64,000 nucleotides of DNA from Amphiura filiformis (lineage: Eukaryota > Echinodermata > Ophiuroidea > Amphilepidida > Amphiuridae). The notes under the pieces are model-generated. The model saw nothing but the letters and a program-made list of their open reading frames with translations. It was not told where the DNA came from and did no database searches. The stretch is taken from positions 57,577,776 to 57,641,775 of the forward strand of contig NC_092642.1 in assembly GCF_039555335.1 (NCBI RefSeq), in the 5' to 3' direction. Below, piece after piece: positions 44,601-53,872 of the stretch; the stretch's first letter is position 1, and every line of letters starts with the position of its first letter. The translations under genes were made by a program, and so were the position numbers.

Positions 44601-47600
44601 CGCATTTCGCATTTGTTTTAAATTTCTCGTGAGCTTTGAGACAACCTTTTTTTTTTTGGCCTAAGCTAATAGAGTGCAACTTTTCAATCTGTACTTTCTA
44701 TCAGTTTTAGTTTTATAACTTTGGTATTTATGCATCATTTGCCTTCACTGATATCTCAAATTATAGAAAACATTCTTGCGGTCAAGATGGTCTTATTGAT
44801 TTTCGAAATTGACCTTCACATTGGCTATGTACATAAACTGCTATATTGCAAGTTTCAGAAATTATGAAATGAGGGAGTTACAATTTTATTCCTCGTTTTA
44901 CAATCCATGGCAGGTTCTTATCTCGCTCAGATATTGAAGGTATTGCTGCGAAGAATCTGACACTTGAGAACTTCAGAAATCGAAAAATGTATGTTGAATT
45001 TGTCAAATATTTTGTAAATTTTGTCACCAGTTACTGCTTGTAATACCAGTTTTGTTTCTACTTTTTATGGACAATTTGGTGTTATTTTTTAAAATTAAAA
45101 ACACTGGTGGCATTTTGATTTTTCTCGATTTGTGGCAAAATTGACACAAATAATTTCTGTACTTTTTTTTTTATTACTTCTCTAACATAGCTGCAATATT
45201 GGTGTTTGAAACTAACAACTTCTGGGAATTAGTGTCACTCTCAAAAATACTTTCGCACCTAAAAATTCTAGAAATATACTTGCACATCACAGTTTGTGAA
45301 AGAAATTGTTTTCATGTTTAAATTGGCAGTGTCTCTCAACTTTGCTGTACACACAACATTGTGTTGATAGTTCTGCACTGATACCATTCTGTTTATTATT
45401 TGTATACACACAAATAACATTTCTTTATTGCTTTAATTCAAAAGAATTTTGAAATGCATATATTTGTTTGATACGGAAGATACGCACCTTGTTGTTGTTA
45501 AATGGCACTTTTATTTCATTTTCAATTTTTTTGCATTGTTTTAGGTACATTCCAACTTCCCTTATCCAAGCCTCTGTATATGGATCTTTCTGTTTTCCAG
45601 CAAATGTGATCTTCATTGGAGCACAATAATGATGTTTTTATATCTTGACACTTTACTTTCATGCTTTGAATATATGTTGCATACATACCATCTTTCAGTA
45701 TAATTTGTCCCAATTTTAGCACTTCAGTGAAGTTATTATTCACTTATCTGGATTTATCCAGTCAATGCTTGATAGTAGCCGGGTAAAAGAGGTTGGACTG
45801 GATTGTAAAATAATGCACAGGTGGCATGACATGTAATAGGGCCTATGGGTTGCAATGAGAATCTTTTTAAAGCAATAATATGCGATTTACATAAAGAATA
45901 GATTCCTATTTAAAAATGTTAGTTTTCACTGATTACATTTTCCCCTTTTTTGAGCCAAACAAATGAGCAAAAACTGTTACATTCTAGCATCTATAATACG
46001 TGCATAAGGTCGCTGATTGTATTATTGAGCGGAACTTCACGCAACTAGGATGTTTAGATAAGACATAAGACTAATAGCAAATGTGCACACAGTTTATACG
46101 TCACTGATTCAATGATACACATGAGCTCACATGCACAAGACGTGTTAGCCACTACTCGATCGGTGAACTCAGAATAAAACCAGAGAATTTTAATATAAGA
46201 ACTTAAATTTTACTGTAATTAAAGCACTTCAGGCTTGGTCTTTCACATGGTATTTTAGTACACTATTGGGCATTACAATCATGCAAAAAGTAGAAATTCA
46301 AGAAAAATTGAGGGCATCGCTGTGGAGCAAATTACATATTATGGCTTTAATCTAACTTAACTTTTGATAAAATCAGGTGTGCAGGAAACAATGTGATTGC
46401 ATGCAGCTTATAGCATCTGTCTAACACACCAATAATATCACTTCAATATTGCCTTTGTAGTTAACAATTGGGTGGTTGTGAATGAATCTTTTATTTATAG
46501 GCTAATAAATGCGTATCACCTGTTGGACGATTGAACTCAATAATGCACACACACTGAGATGCGTTCTTGCGGGGCTCATGCATTGGATGCATTTATTAAC
46601 CTATACACGACAAAGAATTTCTGCTAGTTTTTAAAACAAACAAACTACTAAAAATGTCAGAAAATTTGACCAATATCAATTCACCCACCTTTAAAGAAAC
46701 ATGAACCAATCCTGCAAGACATGAATGCACAGTGCGTAGAATGTGAAACTGTGCAATTATGTAATATTTCTGCACACCAGATATTTTTCTAACAGATTTT
46801 CTGATTGGCTATATGATTCTAAGAGTGTATAAAAGTATATTAACAACCTGAAAACCTTTATATTAACAACCTGAAAACCTTTTGCCAAAAAACCATAAAT
46901 GATTTCACAGACGAGCACAACTCTGTCAACAGACTTGTCAAGTATGTGATGCATCCTTCCTAGCTACATGAACAGTGCTACACACTAGCTAGTTCAAAAA
47001 AGGCCTCTTGGGCAACTACTTAGTCCAAAACCAGAATTATGGACTTCCTGTCCTGCTGTGTTTTTTTTATCTTGTTTTGAGGATAAAAATAAATCTTGAC
47101 CAAAAACGATATATTGTGGTTGAAAATGACCTAGATATGCCTAACAGTAATCATGTGTTTTCTTCTTGCATTGCAGATTAATGCCACCACCACCCCTGCC
47201 AGGACCTCCGATGGGTCCTCTCCCAGCTGGAGGTGACCGAGACAAACAACTCATGCCTCCACCATCCATGCCGCCAGGTAAGTCGGATAAACTGCATGAA
47301 ACATCTTCCACTAACTTACGCAAATTTTGTATTTTTTTAGGTTGGTTCCAGCAAGAGGTATGTTGATAGTATGAGGGGATGTGATCAGCAGAACTTCAGG
47401 AAATTCAATTTTGGGGGGATTGGAAGAAAAGTGAACAAATTAATTTTGAAATGGATGGGGTGGGTGTTTTCTTTTGTTTTTCCTTTCTTTTATATATATC
47501 TTGCATATTTAGTCAACCAATCGAAGGACAAAGTAGGCAGAAAGTGTATGCAAGGATTTAAGTGGAACGGAACGTGAAGCAACACTCAAACAAAGATACC

Positions 47601-50600
47601 AAGAGCAAAAAATTGACAATGTGGCACAGACAGCATTGTAGCACTATTTTCCCCTGTACATCTAATTTGAACTATTTGTATTTTTCAGAGATTTTGTCAT
47701 AAGTTACTAAATTTGTTATATTTTAAAAGCACAAGTTATTTATTTTTATTTATTTATTTATTTTTATATTTATTTATTTTTATTTTGTAGCTGAAGATTA
47801 TTGATTTTATCAAAGAATATTGTGTGTGCAGTGTCAATTTTCTTTGTGCGTGTATGGATGTAGGGCTGTGTGAATGTGGGGTATGTAATGTGTCATTGCA
47901 ATTGTGTGAGGGGTGTGTACGTACGTGTAGGGGTGTGTATCTGAATTGCTTATGTGTGTTGTATTTATTTTTCATCATGAGTTTTTTTCAAAGTATGCTT
48001 GATGGCTTTTTCCAATATGTGAAAAAAATAATACAATCAGTTTCTGGTAATAAAAAATTTGATTTAAATAGTAGTAGTAGGGCACCAGTATGTTAGTGCA
48101 AAACTTAAAATTACTGAAAAAGGGTACATATTATGAACTTATTAAATTCTAGCTGAAAATCCTGAGATATTTGGGAATATAGACCTTAGACCTTTTTCCT
48201 GTGACATTTAATCAATATTGATTCTGAAGAAACAACACGTACGAACCACACATTCATGCCTTAGACCTAAGGCCAAATAAAAAAATAAACATGTTTCACG
48301 TCCCCTCCCGCTTCCTTTTTTGAGGTTTCCTCAAATATATTTTTATTCTTTGAAATTCAGTTATAACTTTTCAAAAAATATGTCTAGGAAGTTGGGATGC
48401 ATTCTATAGACTTGTTAAGATACAAGAAACACTTTAGGAAGGTTTTGTGATCATTAGAGGGGATGTAACTCTCAAAACAACAAATAAAAAAGGGCCTCCT
48501 CCTTTTCCAGGCATTATAGTATGTACGCTAAAACAGCTCTAAGTATGGGTATTTACACCAATTTTGCGATAAAAATAGAAAATAAAAAGCCCCTCTTCCT
48601 CCTTTTTTTGAAAACCCGGACGTGAAACATGTTTTATTTTTTACTTGGCCTAATCTCATCAGACCTAATCTAGTACTGACAGTACAACCTAATGTGATGC
48701 TTTGTTTTGTTGTGATCATGTTTACTTTTTCACACGCTGCCCACTTTGTGCAGGGCACAGCACATCACAAAACACTGATTGTGTATTTTGTGGTTGGGCA
48801 CAGAGGACCTTAATGTGGAACCCAATATTGATTAATTGGTCATGTGCGGGATAAAGGTGTACAACCTTTGCTTAATAACATCACCAAATTATTTGACATT
48901 AAAAACTTTTTGATTTGAACATTTAAATACAAGACTTGATTCCGCCAATATAAAATAACAAGGCGGCAAGTGGTGCTTCTCTCTAACTTAGTCATGATGA
49001 CAAGTGTAAATTTAGTAGGTTGTACGACATGGTTTTGCTAGTATTTGAAATATAAAAGGCAGCCTCTTGTCAACCGTATTATATCAAAGTACCCTTTTTC
49101 AGTTCATCTAAAGATAGTTCATCAGTGCAAGGTTATCTTAAACTGAAGATTTTAATATAAGGAAAGTTTATGATAGGCATTTGTTTCATTCTTAGAGCAA
49201 ATTGTATATGTGACCATCCACCACAAACCCAGTGTAAAGTCGCCAGTGCTTATTCAGAGATATGGACCACTAAGGGAACAACCCAAAAGTTTGATGAAGC
49301 CCTGTAAACGAAAGTCCTTTCATTAGAAGTAAGTATCAAATAAAGAAAATTCCAACCCGTATTCATTGGGCACAGGACCGTTGCTATGGTCGATAGGGTT
49401 GTGGAGGGGTGCGGCATTGCTAGAATATTGATCACGTTTAAGAAACAATAATTCTATTTTATTTTGAAATATTTTTCTTCATAAAAAATTAGGACTTGCT
49501 GGATTTTTACAAGTATATATTAATTCCTTCTAAAAAGATCAACTTTGATCGATGTTTTAACTACTTCTTTACAAACGTAATCTGACTTTTTGACCCCCCT
49601 CCCTACCTTCATCAAACTTTTGGGTTGTTCCCTAAGTATTACAGAAAATAACAAAATTTTCAGAGCAAAACAATTTTTAAGCACCTATATTTCCCAAGCA
49701 GTTATAACAAGTAATTTCTTTTATCAGATACTCAAAATTGCGACTTTACTACACTGGATTCGTTGTGGATGGTCACATATAAGGAACACCATCCGTAATC
49801 CTGTAGGGAATCTTAATTCCAAATTCATCAGAAAGTGTTACTTCATGGGTCACAAATTTGCAAGTTGTGTGGCATTAGGGCCCAGAAGCATGTATACATG
49901 TAGATTTGCAGCTTAACCTTGATAAAAATTTTCAGAAAAAATGACAAATACTTGTGAAACAAAAAGCCACAATGGGCTATTCCAGTTGAAATCCACACTA
50001 CCCCTGTGGAAGATTTTGGAAATATCTTCCACTGGGGGAGTATGTTTTTCAAATGTAATTGGTCGGGGTTAATCATTATGAAACCCATACTCCCCCAGTA
50101 TTATGGCTTTACTATATCTTCCACAACTGGAGTGAGTATTTCAAATGGAAGTTACCCAATTGTCTATTCCATTCAAAACTCATACTCCATCTGTGGAAGA
50201 CTTTAGCTAAATCTTCCACAGGGGTAGTGTGGAATTTAATTGGTATAGCCCAATGTTGTTTTGATATGGTATTGGTCTTACTGTTAAATTTCCTAAACCT
50301 AAAAAGAAGTTTAAGATAGCCTGCACCAGAACTACTTGATTGCTTGTTGTTATCATTGGTTTTTGAATTTTTTAATTTTTATTTTGAAAATTTGTTCTCT
50401 CTGATTTTGAAATTAAAACCAAGCATAGGTTTTTTATCAGATATTTTTTACTTCAGTAAATCTTTTCGAAATGTTCAATAAACCAATTGTATTCACTGAA
50501 TAGAGCATTATATATTGACGGAGGGCATAAGTGACATGCTCCAATCCACTCAGGCCAGTGTCAGAAATGTTTAATTTGAGATGAGATATATTAATAGGCA

Positions 50601-53162
50601 AGAAACTATCAAATGGCTGTAGAAACATAAGAAAACAGTAATTTCTAAATTATTCTACTTAAGGGTGGTCTTAACCCTGGAATTATGGAAACTTTCGGGC
50701 TTCATAACTGCTTAATTATATAAAAGTATACATTTTTAGAATGGAAATGACTTGATGAATTCATCTGTGAGATCAATTTGGGCCAAAATGCTCATTTTGG
50801 AGAAAATCCAAAAAAACAGGTTTTTGGCCCAAATTTTTTCGTCTAACGTAACAAAAAATTGTTTGGCCAAAAAATTTTTTTTATTAATTTTAAAACTAGA
50901 TAAAAATATCTAGGGACCGTTTTTTATTTTTTGAATTTTGACCAACTTTGAGAAACTTGCACCAAAAATGGTCAAAAAATGCAAAATTTTCAAAAAAATC
51001 ATAAAAAACCCTGATTTTCACCCAAATTTCAAATATTTTTGGTGAAGTTGGTCAAAATGAAAAAAAATGAAAAAACGGTCCCTAGATATTTTTATCTTAT
51101 TTCTAAAAATTAATAAAAAAAAATTTGGCCAAATAATTTTTTTTGTTACGTTACATTTAAAATTTGGGCCAAAAAACCTGTTTTTGGGATTTTCTCCAAA
51201 AATGAGCATTTTGGCCCAAATTTGACCTCACAGATGAATTCATCAAGTCATTTCCATTCTAAAAATGTATACTTTTATATTCTTTAGACTAATAATTTAG
51301 CAGTTATGAGGCCCGAAAGTTTTCATAATTCCAGGTTCAGACCAACCTTAAAGGCTTAATGTACGATTTCCTTCAAATTTTAAATTTGTCATTATATACT
51401 CAAAATGCTGAAATAAAACTAGTTATAATGATCGGGAATGGTTTCTGTCCATTTTGAGCTGAAATAACGAGGTAACGTGAAAGAAACACTGCTTGTTATT
51501 TTGGCCGTTTAACACACAGTTCTATGGGCGGACATAAAGTCATAATTTCTTGAATTATGACTTTATGTCGAACTTTGCTCTGTTTACCTACAAACACAAT
51601 AAATTTGGCTGATTCCATTTAGGTGCAAGTTGTGACATGTGTAAACATTACAAATATGCAAAAAAATCAGGTTTGAAAAAAAAAATAACCAAATTCATAT
51701 TATAAGATCGTACATTATGACTTTAAAGAGCAGGGGTTCTCAACTAAATTGCTTTAAGTGCCTCTTTTAAATGCAGAGAATTCTAAAGCACCACTTTATC
51801 ATGGACTCGCTTCTGGTGGGGCAACTCCCCAGCCCCCCCCATCACAAGAAGCTCTTGGATTTGAACTTTTTTTTATGGCTTAGGATAGCTGTCTTTGGAC
51901 ATCATTTCTTGATTAATCAAGGTACAAAAACATCCTTTTTCTCCTTAGTAGTCAAAATTTGGAATGTGGCACGCACGCTACCAGTTGTGGATCCCTGATA
52001 TAGAAGTACTGTTTTTCAACATTACAAAGCTTAGATATGAACAATAACATTATGTTGTTAATTTTCATAATGTGACAATATATCAGAAATAGAAAGTAAA
52101 ATATTAGATAATGCAAACCAATTTGAATGAATAGAATAGAATGAATGCAAGCAATCTTGTACAAGTTTTGTGCTCTCATATTGGTTATCACTGTTGATCA
52201 TGTACTAACACATTTCCTGTTTTTGTTTATTTTCTCTGTTCTCTTGCATGTGCGGCTTGCTACTGGTCCACGACACTCTGTGTGTGTCTGTGCATCGTCT
52301 GGTTCACGGTATCTACATTTTATTTACAAACAAACAAATACAAATTAACTTCTGTTCTCTTTCTCTCCCACAATCAATTAATTTTGCCATTTTCTCTTTA
52401 TGCCAACCATTCAATACAATATATTTTTAATCGGATTGCAAAATTCTTCCAAATTTTTTCTATTTTGGACACACACAAAAAAAATCATTTTCACTTCATG
52501 TTCTGCTAAAACAAATAATTTTTATTAACTTTTTTTGTAAATTGCTGAAAATAATCCAATTCAAAATTGATCTAAATATTTGAAAATAAAACTTTATTTT
52601 GTGAATTTGATTATTTATTATTTTCATCATTAAATTTCTATTCATTAATATCTGAATAATATTTCATATTTATAACATCCAAAATTAAACCCAAATCTGA
52701 TTATAAATAACAGCAAAACTAGGTAGAGCGCCCTCTCCTGATGAACCCAAACAAAAGCGAATGAAAGGACTGGTGTCATATGATGGTGATTCGGATGAGG
52801 ACGATGATTTGCACAGAAGCTCTCCTCAGAATGTCCATCACCCTATGTATCAGAGCAGTCCCCCTCCATTTTCAGGTATGCAGGGTCCCTCATATAGAAC
52901 TCCTCTTCAACAACACATGGCACCCTCCGTTTCAGTTTCGTCAGCACCATACTCGTTACCAGGCAAACCAGAGATGTATTATTCGGGTCCGGAGGCCCAG
53001 TATAGCCAAAGTGTAGTACAGCAACAGGCTAATAGTGGTGGCGGTGGTGGTGAGTATGGAGGACCGCCACAGAGACTATATCCACCACATTCACAAAGGG
53101 AAGCGATCCCACCACAGACGTCACAACATCAGCAGGCTAAATCACAGTATTGGATGCAGTGA
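23565..53162 (+). CDS. KHDC4: KHDC4 homologue (KH domain-containing 4; KIAA0907/BLOM7), 16-exon model
   Basis: Nuclear RNA-binding protein linked to pre-mRNA splicing (BLOM7 binds the PRP19/SNEV complex in vertebrates). Exons: 23565-23641 (candidate), 26712-26934, 27925-28029, 28315-28394, 29404-29456, 30295-30512, 31667-31750, 32003-32188, 33343-33433, 35894-36184, 37413-37822, 38591-38806, 39114-39141, 40705-41149, 47177-47277, 52723-53162. Total 3048 nt, 1015 aa (human 614). The SKWD motif comes first, then KH domain 1 (about residues 110-195, AEVEINDVP... to [11 protein letters not shown]) and a KH/STAR-like domain (about 253-345, [38 protein letters not shown]). A long Q/P-rich region with a heptapeptide array follows, then [21 protein letters not shown] and the C-terminus [14 protein letters not shown] to QYWMQ. 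Apart from the first and the microexon, identification rests on direct similarity to human KHDC4. An AATAAA at 55970 is one possible poly(A) signal. Confidence 0.9.
24380..25220. repeat. foldback repeat with nested element
   Basis: TTGTTGTGTTGCCCTCAA near 24400 and TTGAGGGCAACACAACAA near 24722 are inverted arms. Part of the sequence (CACAATGAATTTGGCTGA) is related to 51597-51620. It lies in KHDC4 intron 1. Confidence 0.6.
24786..25069. mobile_element. hAT-type MITE, 284 bp
   Basis: Perfect GCTCTGTT duplications (24778-24785, 25070-25077) around CAAGCCTCGAAATAAGCAG / CTGCTTATTTCGAGACTTG. The interior repeats CAGGAGCC, GGCTCCTGGTCC and AACCAGGCTC. Confidence 0.9.
25679..26067. mobile_element. 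TIR element TACCGTATT...GAGTATAGTCCCAC, 389 bp
   Basis: TACCGTATTGGTCCGAGTAT at the left and ATACTCGGACGAATACGGTA at the right are inverted, with long T tracts inside. It resembles 19944-22691 and 13311-14007 in the layout CCGTA...TATA(A/G)NCC. Confidence 0.75.
26712..26934 (+). CDS. KHDC4: KHDC4 exon: SKWD motif and [15 protein letters not shown] segment
   Basis: 223 nt after a polypyrimidine acceptor (TTTTTTAAAG), ending CCAAAG|GTAAGG in phase 0. It encodes [13 protein letters not shown] and [19 protein letters not shown], matching human RRSKWDQP and [17 protein letters not shown]. The segment also contains an ATG at 26752. Confidence 0.9.
27024..27447. mobile_element. TATAATGAAAGACAAAGAT-family MITE, copy 1
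   Basis: Inverted ends TATAATGAAAGACAAAGATA / ATCTTTGTCTTTCATTATA, then GCGTCTGACGTCA on both sides. A diverged copy lies at 61431-61839. Confidence 0.85.
27925..28029 (+). CDS. KHDC4: KHDC4 exon: start of KH domain 1
   Basis: 105 nt, phase 0 at both ends. It encodes [20 protein letters not shown] and then [13 protein letters not shown], nearly identical to human [20 protein letters not shown]. Acceptor TACACAG, donor GAG|GTAAGC. Confidence 0.95.
28315..28394 (+). CDS. KHDC4: KHDC4 exon: KH domain 1 core
   Basis: 80 nt encoding [20 protein letters not shown], then RAKNNMG, matching human [20 protein letters not shown]. It is spliced from TATACAG to GGG|GTAAGT with two bases of a Gly codon left over. 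Confidence 0.95.
28935..29215. repeat. minisatellite, about 53-bp unit, 5-6 copies
   Basis: Units contain GTGCCTACTGGAAAATGGA, CTCCAGTTGAAAAAAATG and CCAATGCATCA. It lies in the KHDC4 intron before exon 29404. Open frames across it are by-products of the period. Confidence 0.85.
29404..29456 (+). CDS. KHDC4: KHDC4 exon: KH domain 1
   Basis: 53 nt encoding [17 protein letters not shown], matching human DRPLYLHVQGQTRELVD. Acceptor TCCTACAG, donor ATC|GTAAGT. The preceding intron contains a minisatellite. Confidence 0.95.
30295..30512 (+). CDS. KHDC4: KHDC4 exon: end of KH domain 1 and proline-rich linker
   Basis: 218 nt. It opens with [20 protein letters not shown] (human RAVNRIKEIITNGVV), then a Pro/Thr-rich linker [20 protein letters not shown]. 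Acceptor TTTGTAG, donor TCAGGG|GTAAGT, phase 0 end. Confidence 0.93.
31667..31750 (+). CDS. KHDC4: KHDC4 exon: start of second KH domain
   Basis: 84 nt, 28 codons: [18 protein letters not shown] then [10 protein letters not shown], matching human [20 protein letters not shown]. Acceptor TTTTCAG, donor TCG|GTGAGT. Confidence 0.95.
32003..32188 (+). CDS. KHDC4: KHDC4 exon: second KH domain core
   Basis: 186 nt, 62 codons. [20 protein letters not shown] and [11 protein letters not shown] match human [20 protein letters not shown] and IEPASGREAFE, and [12 protein letters not shown] closes the domain. Acceptor GTTTCAG, donor ACA|GTAAGT. Confidence 0.96.
32253..32537 (-). mobile_element. tRNA-derived SINE
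   Basis: On the minus strand a degenerate tRNA-like head (GTGGCGCAGCGG A box, GGTTCCGAGTC B box) is followed by a body. The tail reads AAGCGCTTTGATACATGTGA, GGCGCTATATAA and an A/T-rich end, as in LINE-mobilised SINEs. It lies in a KHDC4 intron. Confidence 0.75.
33343..33433 (+). CDS. KHDC4: KHDC4 exon: IHVEYNKF segment after KH2
   Basis: 91 nt encoding [20 protein letters not shown], similar to human [20 protein letters not shown]. Acceptor TTGCCTTAG, donor CCAG|GTAAAT, one base left over. Confidence 0.9.
34370..34990 (+). pseudogene. second LINE reverse-transcriptase C-terminus relic, interrupted
   Basis: 34370-34480 reads [23 protein letters not shown] and TDLCGYST then stop. After about 370 bp of inserted tandem sequence, 34877 onward reads [20 protein letters not shown] and IKTFISS. 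The two blocks together match the conserved end of LINE polymerases. It lies in a KHDC4 intron. Confidence 0.65.
34551..34835. repeat. tandem repeat, about 125-bp unit, 2.3 copies
   Basis: Successive units share CTGTA(C/T)ACCC(A/G)CCAAGTT, TGCATGC/TCATGCCCATAC, TTTGACCTCA and GACCTCGGATGACCCCAAAA. It is part of the segment inserted in the LINE relic. Confidence 0.75.
35332..35863. mobile_element. foldback element ACTGAGCTCAAAAAGAAACTT, copy 1
   Basis: Arms of over 200 bp start ACTGAGCTCAAAAAGAAACT and contain GTCCAACTGACACAACAGC and CAGCTTCCTGGAC. It ends 30 bp before a KHDC4 exon. A related copy is at 60780-61250. Confidence 0.85.
35894..36184 (+). CDS. KHDC4: KHDC4 exon: Gln/Pro/Val-rich segment
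   Basis: 291 nt encoding [20 protein letters not shown] and further Q/P/V-rich sequence to TTTIAQQS. It corresponds to the disordered proline-rich region of human KHDC4 without clear alignment. Acceptor TTGTTTCAG. The donor AGTA|GTAAGA is chosen because it leaves the one base the next exon needs. Confidence 0.8.
36228..36412. repeat. inverted-repeat element with GCTGCCCAGC arms
   Basis: AGATACCAATTGCTGCCACC at the left and GGTCTGCAGCAATAGGAATC at the right are imperfectly inverted, with repeated ACTGGTAC inside. A diverged relative occupies 54630-54790. Confidence 0.55.
36434..36560. mobile_element. hAT-type MITE, 127 bp
   Basis: Perfect GTCATACC duplications (36426-36433, 36561-36568) around CAGGGACAGGCGATTTGCGC / GCGCAAATCGCCTGTCCCTG. 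It lies in a KHDC4 intron. Confidence 0.92.
36790..36955. mobile_element. GGGCTATTCC-family MITE, short subtype
   Basis: GGGCTGTTCAGTTGAAATCC at the left and GGGATTTCAACTGGAACAGCC at the right are inverted. The interior has GGGAGTGTAGATTTCAAATG. Confidence 0.8.
37413..37822 (+). CDS. KHDC4: KHDC4 exon: polyglutamine-rich segment
   Basis: 410 nt. After [20 protein letters not shown] comes a CAG/CAA-mixed tract with Q runs of about 8 and 12, interrupted by L, I, V, M and H. It ends [10 protein letters not shown] at donor CAG|GTATGT. Long antisense open frames here are mirror images of the repeat. Confidence 0.88.
38591..38806 (+). CDS. KHDC4: KHDC4 exon: [11 protein letters not shown] conserved block
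   Basis: 216 nt, phase 0 at both ends. It encodes [20 protein letters not shown] and then [20 protein letters not shown] to LGYQ. This matches human [20 protein letters not shown]. Acceptor TTTCTAG. The donor CAG|GTTGGA is weak but falls exactly after the conserved GYQ. Confidence 0.93.
39114..39141 (+). CDS. KHDC4: candidate 28-nt KHDC4 microexon
   Basis: Preceded by a strong tract and acceptor (TATTACCCCCCAG) and ended by G|GTGTCC. It encodes QIPTWMTLP plus one base. It is needed because the flanking exons (38806 phase 0, 40705 phase 1) cannot join directly. The resulting [17 protein letters not shown] resembles human GYQHGPIHMTNLGTGFSS. Confidence 0.6.
40376..40447 (+). tRNA. tRNA-like sequence, anticodon CGC (Ala-type), probably a pseudogene or SINE head
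   Basis: 72 nt with a 7-bp acceptor stem (two G-U pairs), a perfect D stem (GCTC/GAGC) and an anticodon loop CTCGCAA. The internal boxes TAGCTCAGATGG and GGTTCAAATCC are intact. The T stem has two mismatches and the anticodon stem one. It lies in a KHDC4 intron and is followed by a short T run. Confidence 0.5.
40705..41149 (+). CDS. KHDC4: KHDC4 exon: PPPHQGQ heptapeptide array
   Basis: 445 nt (442 if the second of two tandem acceptors, CAG|TAG|GT, is used; both keep frame). It encodes [19 protein letters not shown], then about 15 HQGQ units, twelve of them uniform 21-bp PPPHQGQ repeats (roughly 40840-41095), then AGAPDIDDR. It ends AGAAG|GTTAGT with two bases left. The array lies where human KHDC4 has an unrelated Ser/Lys-rich linker. 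Confidence 0.88.
41446..44083. mobile_element. 2.6-kb TIR element with GTAACGCGAGTCAC motifs
   Basis: GGGCAATTCCATGTTA and TAACATGGAATTGCCC terminate it. About nine copies of (G)TAACGCGAGTCAC lie in the outer parts. A foldback element is inserted at 42899-43382. No transposase frame is seen. It lies in the largest KHDC4 intron. Confidence 0.75.
42899..43382. mobile_element. foldback element CAGGCACAAAAAGAAACT, 484 bp
   Basis: CAGGCACAAAAAGAAACT...TCAGTTATAGTCA and its complement form arms of about 200 bp. The ends resemble those of the foldbacks at 35332 and 60780. It is nested in the element at 41446-44083. Confidence 0.85.
44190..44785. repeat. inverted repeat with A/T-run nested insertion
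   Basis: TTTGAGATATCAGTGACGGCAAATGAT near 44210 is complemented near 44735-44760. The interior 44395-44665 is dominated by A and T runs. Confidence 0.65.
44786..47176. other. intronic sequence without recognised features
   Basis: Remainder of the KHDC4 intron 41150-47176. Only a short duplication of TATTAACAACCTGAAAACCT near 46838-46880 is evident. No exon with correct phase is found. Confidence 0.5.
47177..47277 (+). CDS. KHDC4: KHDC4 exon: [10 protein letters not shown] block
   Basis: 101 nt encoding [20 protein letters not shown] and then [13 protein letters not shown], matching human ERDRQLMPPPAFP. Acceptor GCATTGCAG, donor CCAG|GTAAGT. Confidence 0.92.
48271..48650. repeat. MITE-like inverted repeat
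   Basis: GGCCAAATAAAAAAATAAAC...ATGTTTCACGTCC at the left and GGACGTGAAACATGTTTTAT...TTGGCC at the right. It lies in the last KHDC4 intron. Confidence 0.7.
49205..49781. mobile_element. TIR element TATATGTGACCATCCAC
   Basis: TATATGTGACCATCCACCAC and GTTGTGGATGGTCACATATA ends are inverted. Inner arms AACCCAAAAGTTTGATGAAG / CTTCATCAAACTTTTGGGTT pair too. Confidence 0.8.
49974..50251. mobile_element. GGGCTATTCC-family MITE, copy 2
   Basis: Same length and internal order as the element at 5288. Ends GGGCTATTCCAGTTGAAATC and TTAATTGGTATAGCCC. It lies in the last KHDC4 intron. Confidence 0.85.
50663..51347. mobile_element. TTAA-flanked foldback element, 685 bp
   Basis: TTAA at 50659-50662 and 51348-51351. 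The ends GGGTGGTCT...CTGGAATTATG are complemented, and arms of about 330 bp make almost the whole element a hairpin. Confidence 0.88.
51531..51569. repeat. hairpin, 17-bp perfect arms
   Basis: GACATAAAGTCATAATT, a 5-nt loop, and its complement. It is part of a larger diverged inverted repeat spanning about 51356-51740 that is related to sequence near 24300-25220. Confidence 0.8.
52723..53162 (+). CDS. KHDC4: KHDC4 last exon
   Basis: 440 nt from AACTAG|GT to TGA at 53160-53162. It encodes [28 protein letters not shown] and a Ser/Pro/Gln-rich tail ending KSQYWMQ. Human has [20 protein letters not shown], then DEEEE, and ends PFWMAP. Confidence 0.92.
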
Positions 53163-53679
53163 TTATGACTCATAAAACCTGCGAACAGTGAGAAAGATTG
53201 CCAAATGGGTGAACTAGTAACATTGTGGAACCAAACAGACATTTTTTCCCTCATTCTGGTTTCTCCCTGTTTTCTATAGGATGGAAGGAAGTACAACAAA
53301 ATTTTACAAAGGTTTGATTTTTTTAATTTCAGGTTGTAATATTTGTAGGGTCAACATTGGAAGTGAAGAGTGCATCACCAAGCATATACCTAAATCAGGG
53401 GTGATTGTACTTTGAGGTGTAGCCCATTATAATCAGAAAGAGCATTCTGTTACCAATTCAAAACTCTTGCAAAAGCTCTAAAAACATAATTTTTTCTTCG
53501 GAATTTGGTCTACTCTTATTCACACACAATTTTATAAGCCTTCAATTTTTTGTGTGCTTTTATTCTTTTGTAATGTACGTGTATTTTTCGGTCTGCGCTG
53601 TAATGATGCTACAACACAAAACACATAAATACTAGGTTCTTCCCTTTTGAGCTTTCTGCTACAAAGTCTAAGCTATGTT

Positions 53680-53872
53680 GAGCTATTCAATTTGGAATCC
53701 ATACACCCCCTATGGAAGACATGGCCTTAATGTCCCAGATAGGGAGTGTAGATTTCAAATGGAGTCGCCCATTCAGGTAACCTCATTTGAAATTCACACT
53801 CCCCCTTAAGCTTGTGTAAGGTTAAGGTCATGTCTTCTATAGGGGTTGTATGGATATCAACTTCAATAGCTC
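53680..53872. mobile_element. GGGCTATTCC-family MITE, short subtype
   Basis: GAGCTATTCAATTTGGAATC and TATCAACTTCAATAGCTC ends are inverted, with the family core GGGAGTGTAGATTTCAAATG. It lies about 520 bp past the KHDC4 stop, so it is probably within the 3' UTR. Confidence 0.8.
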
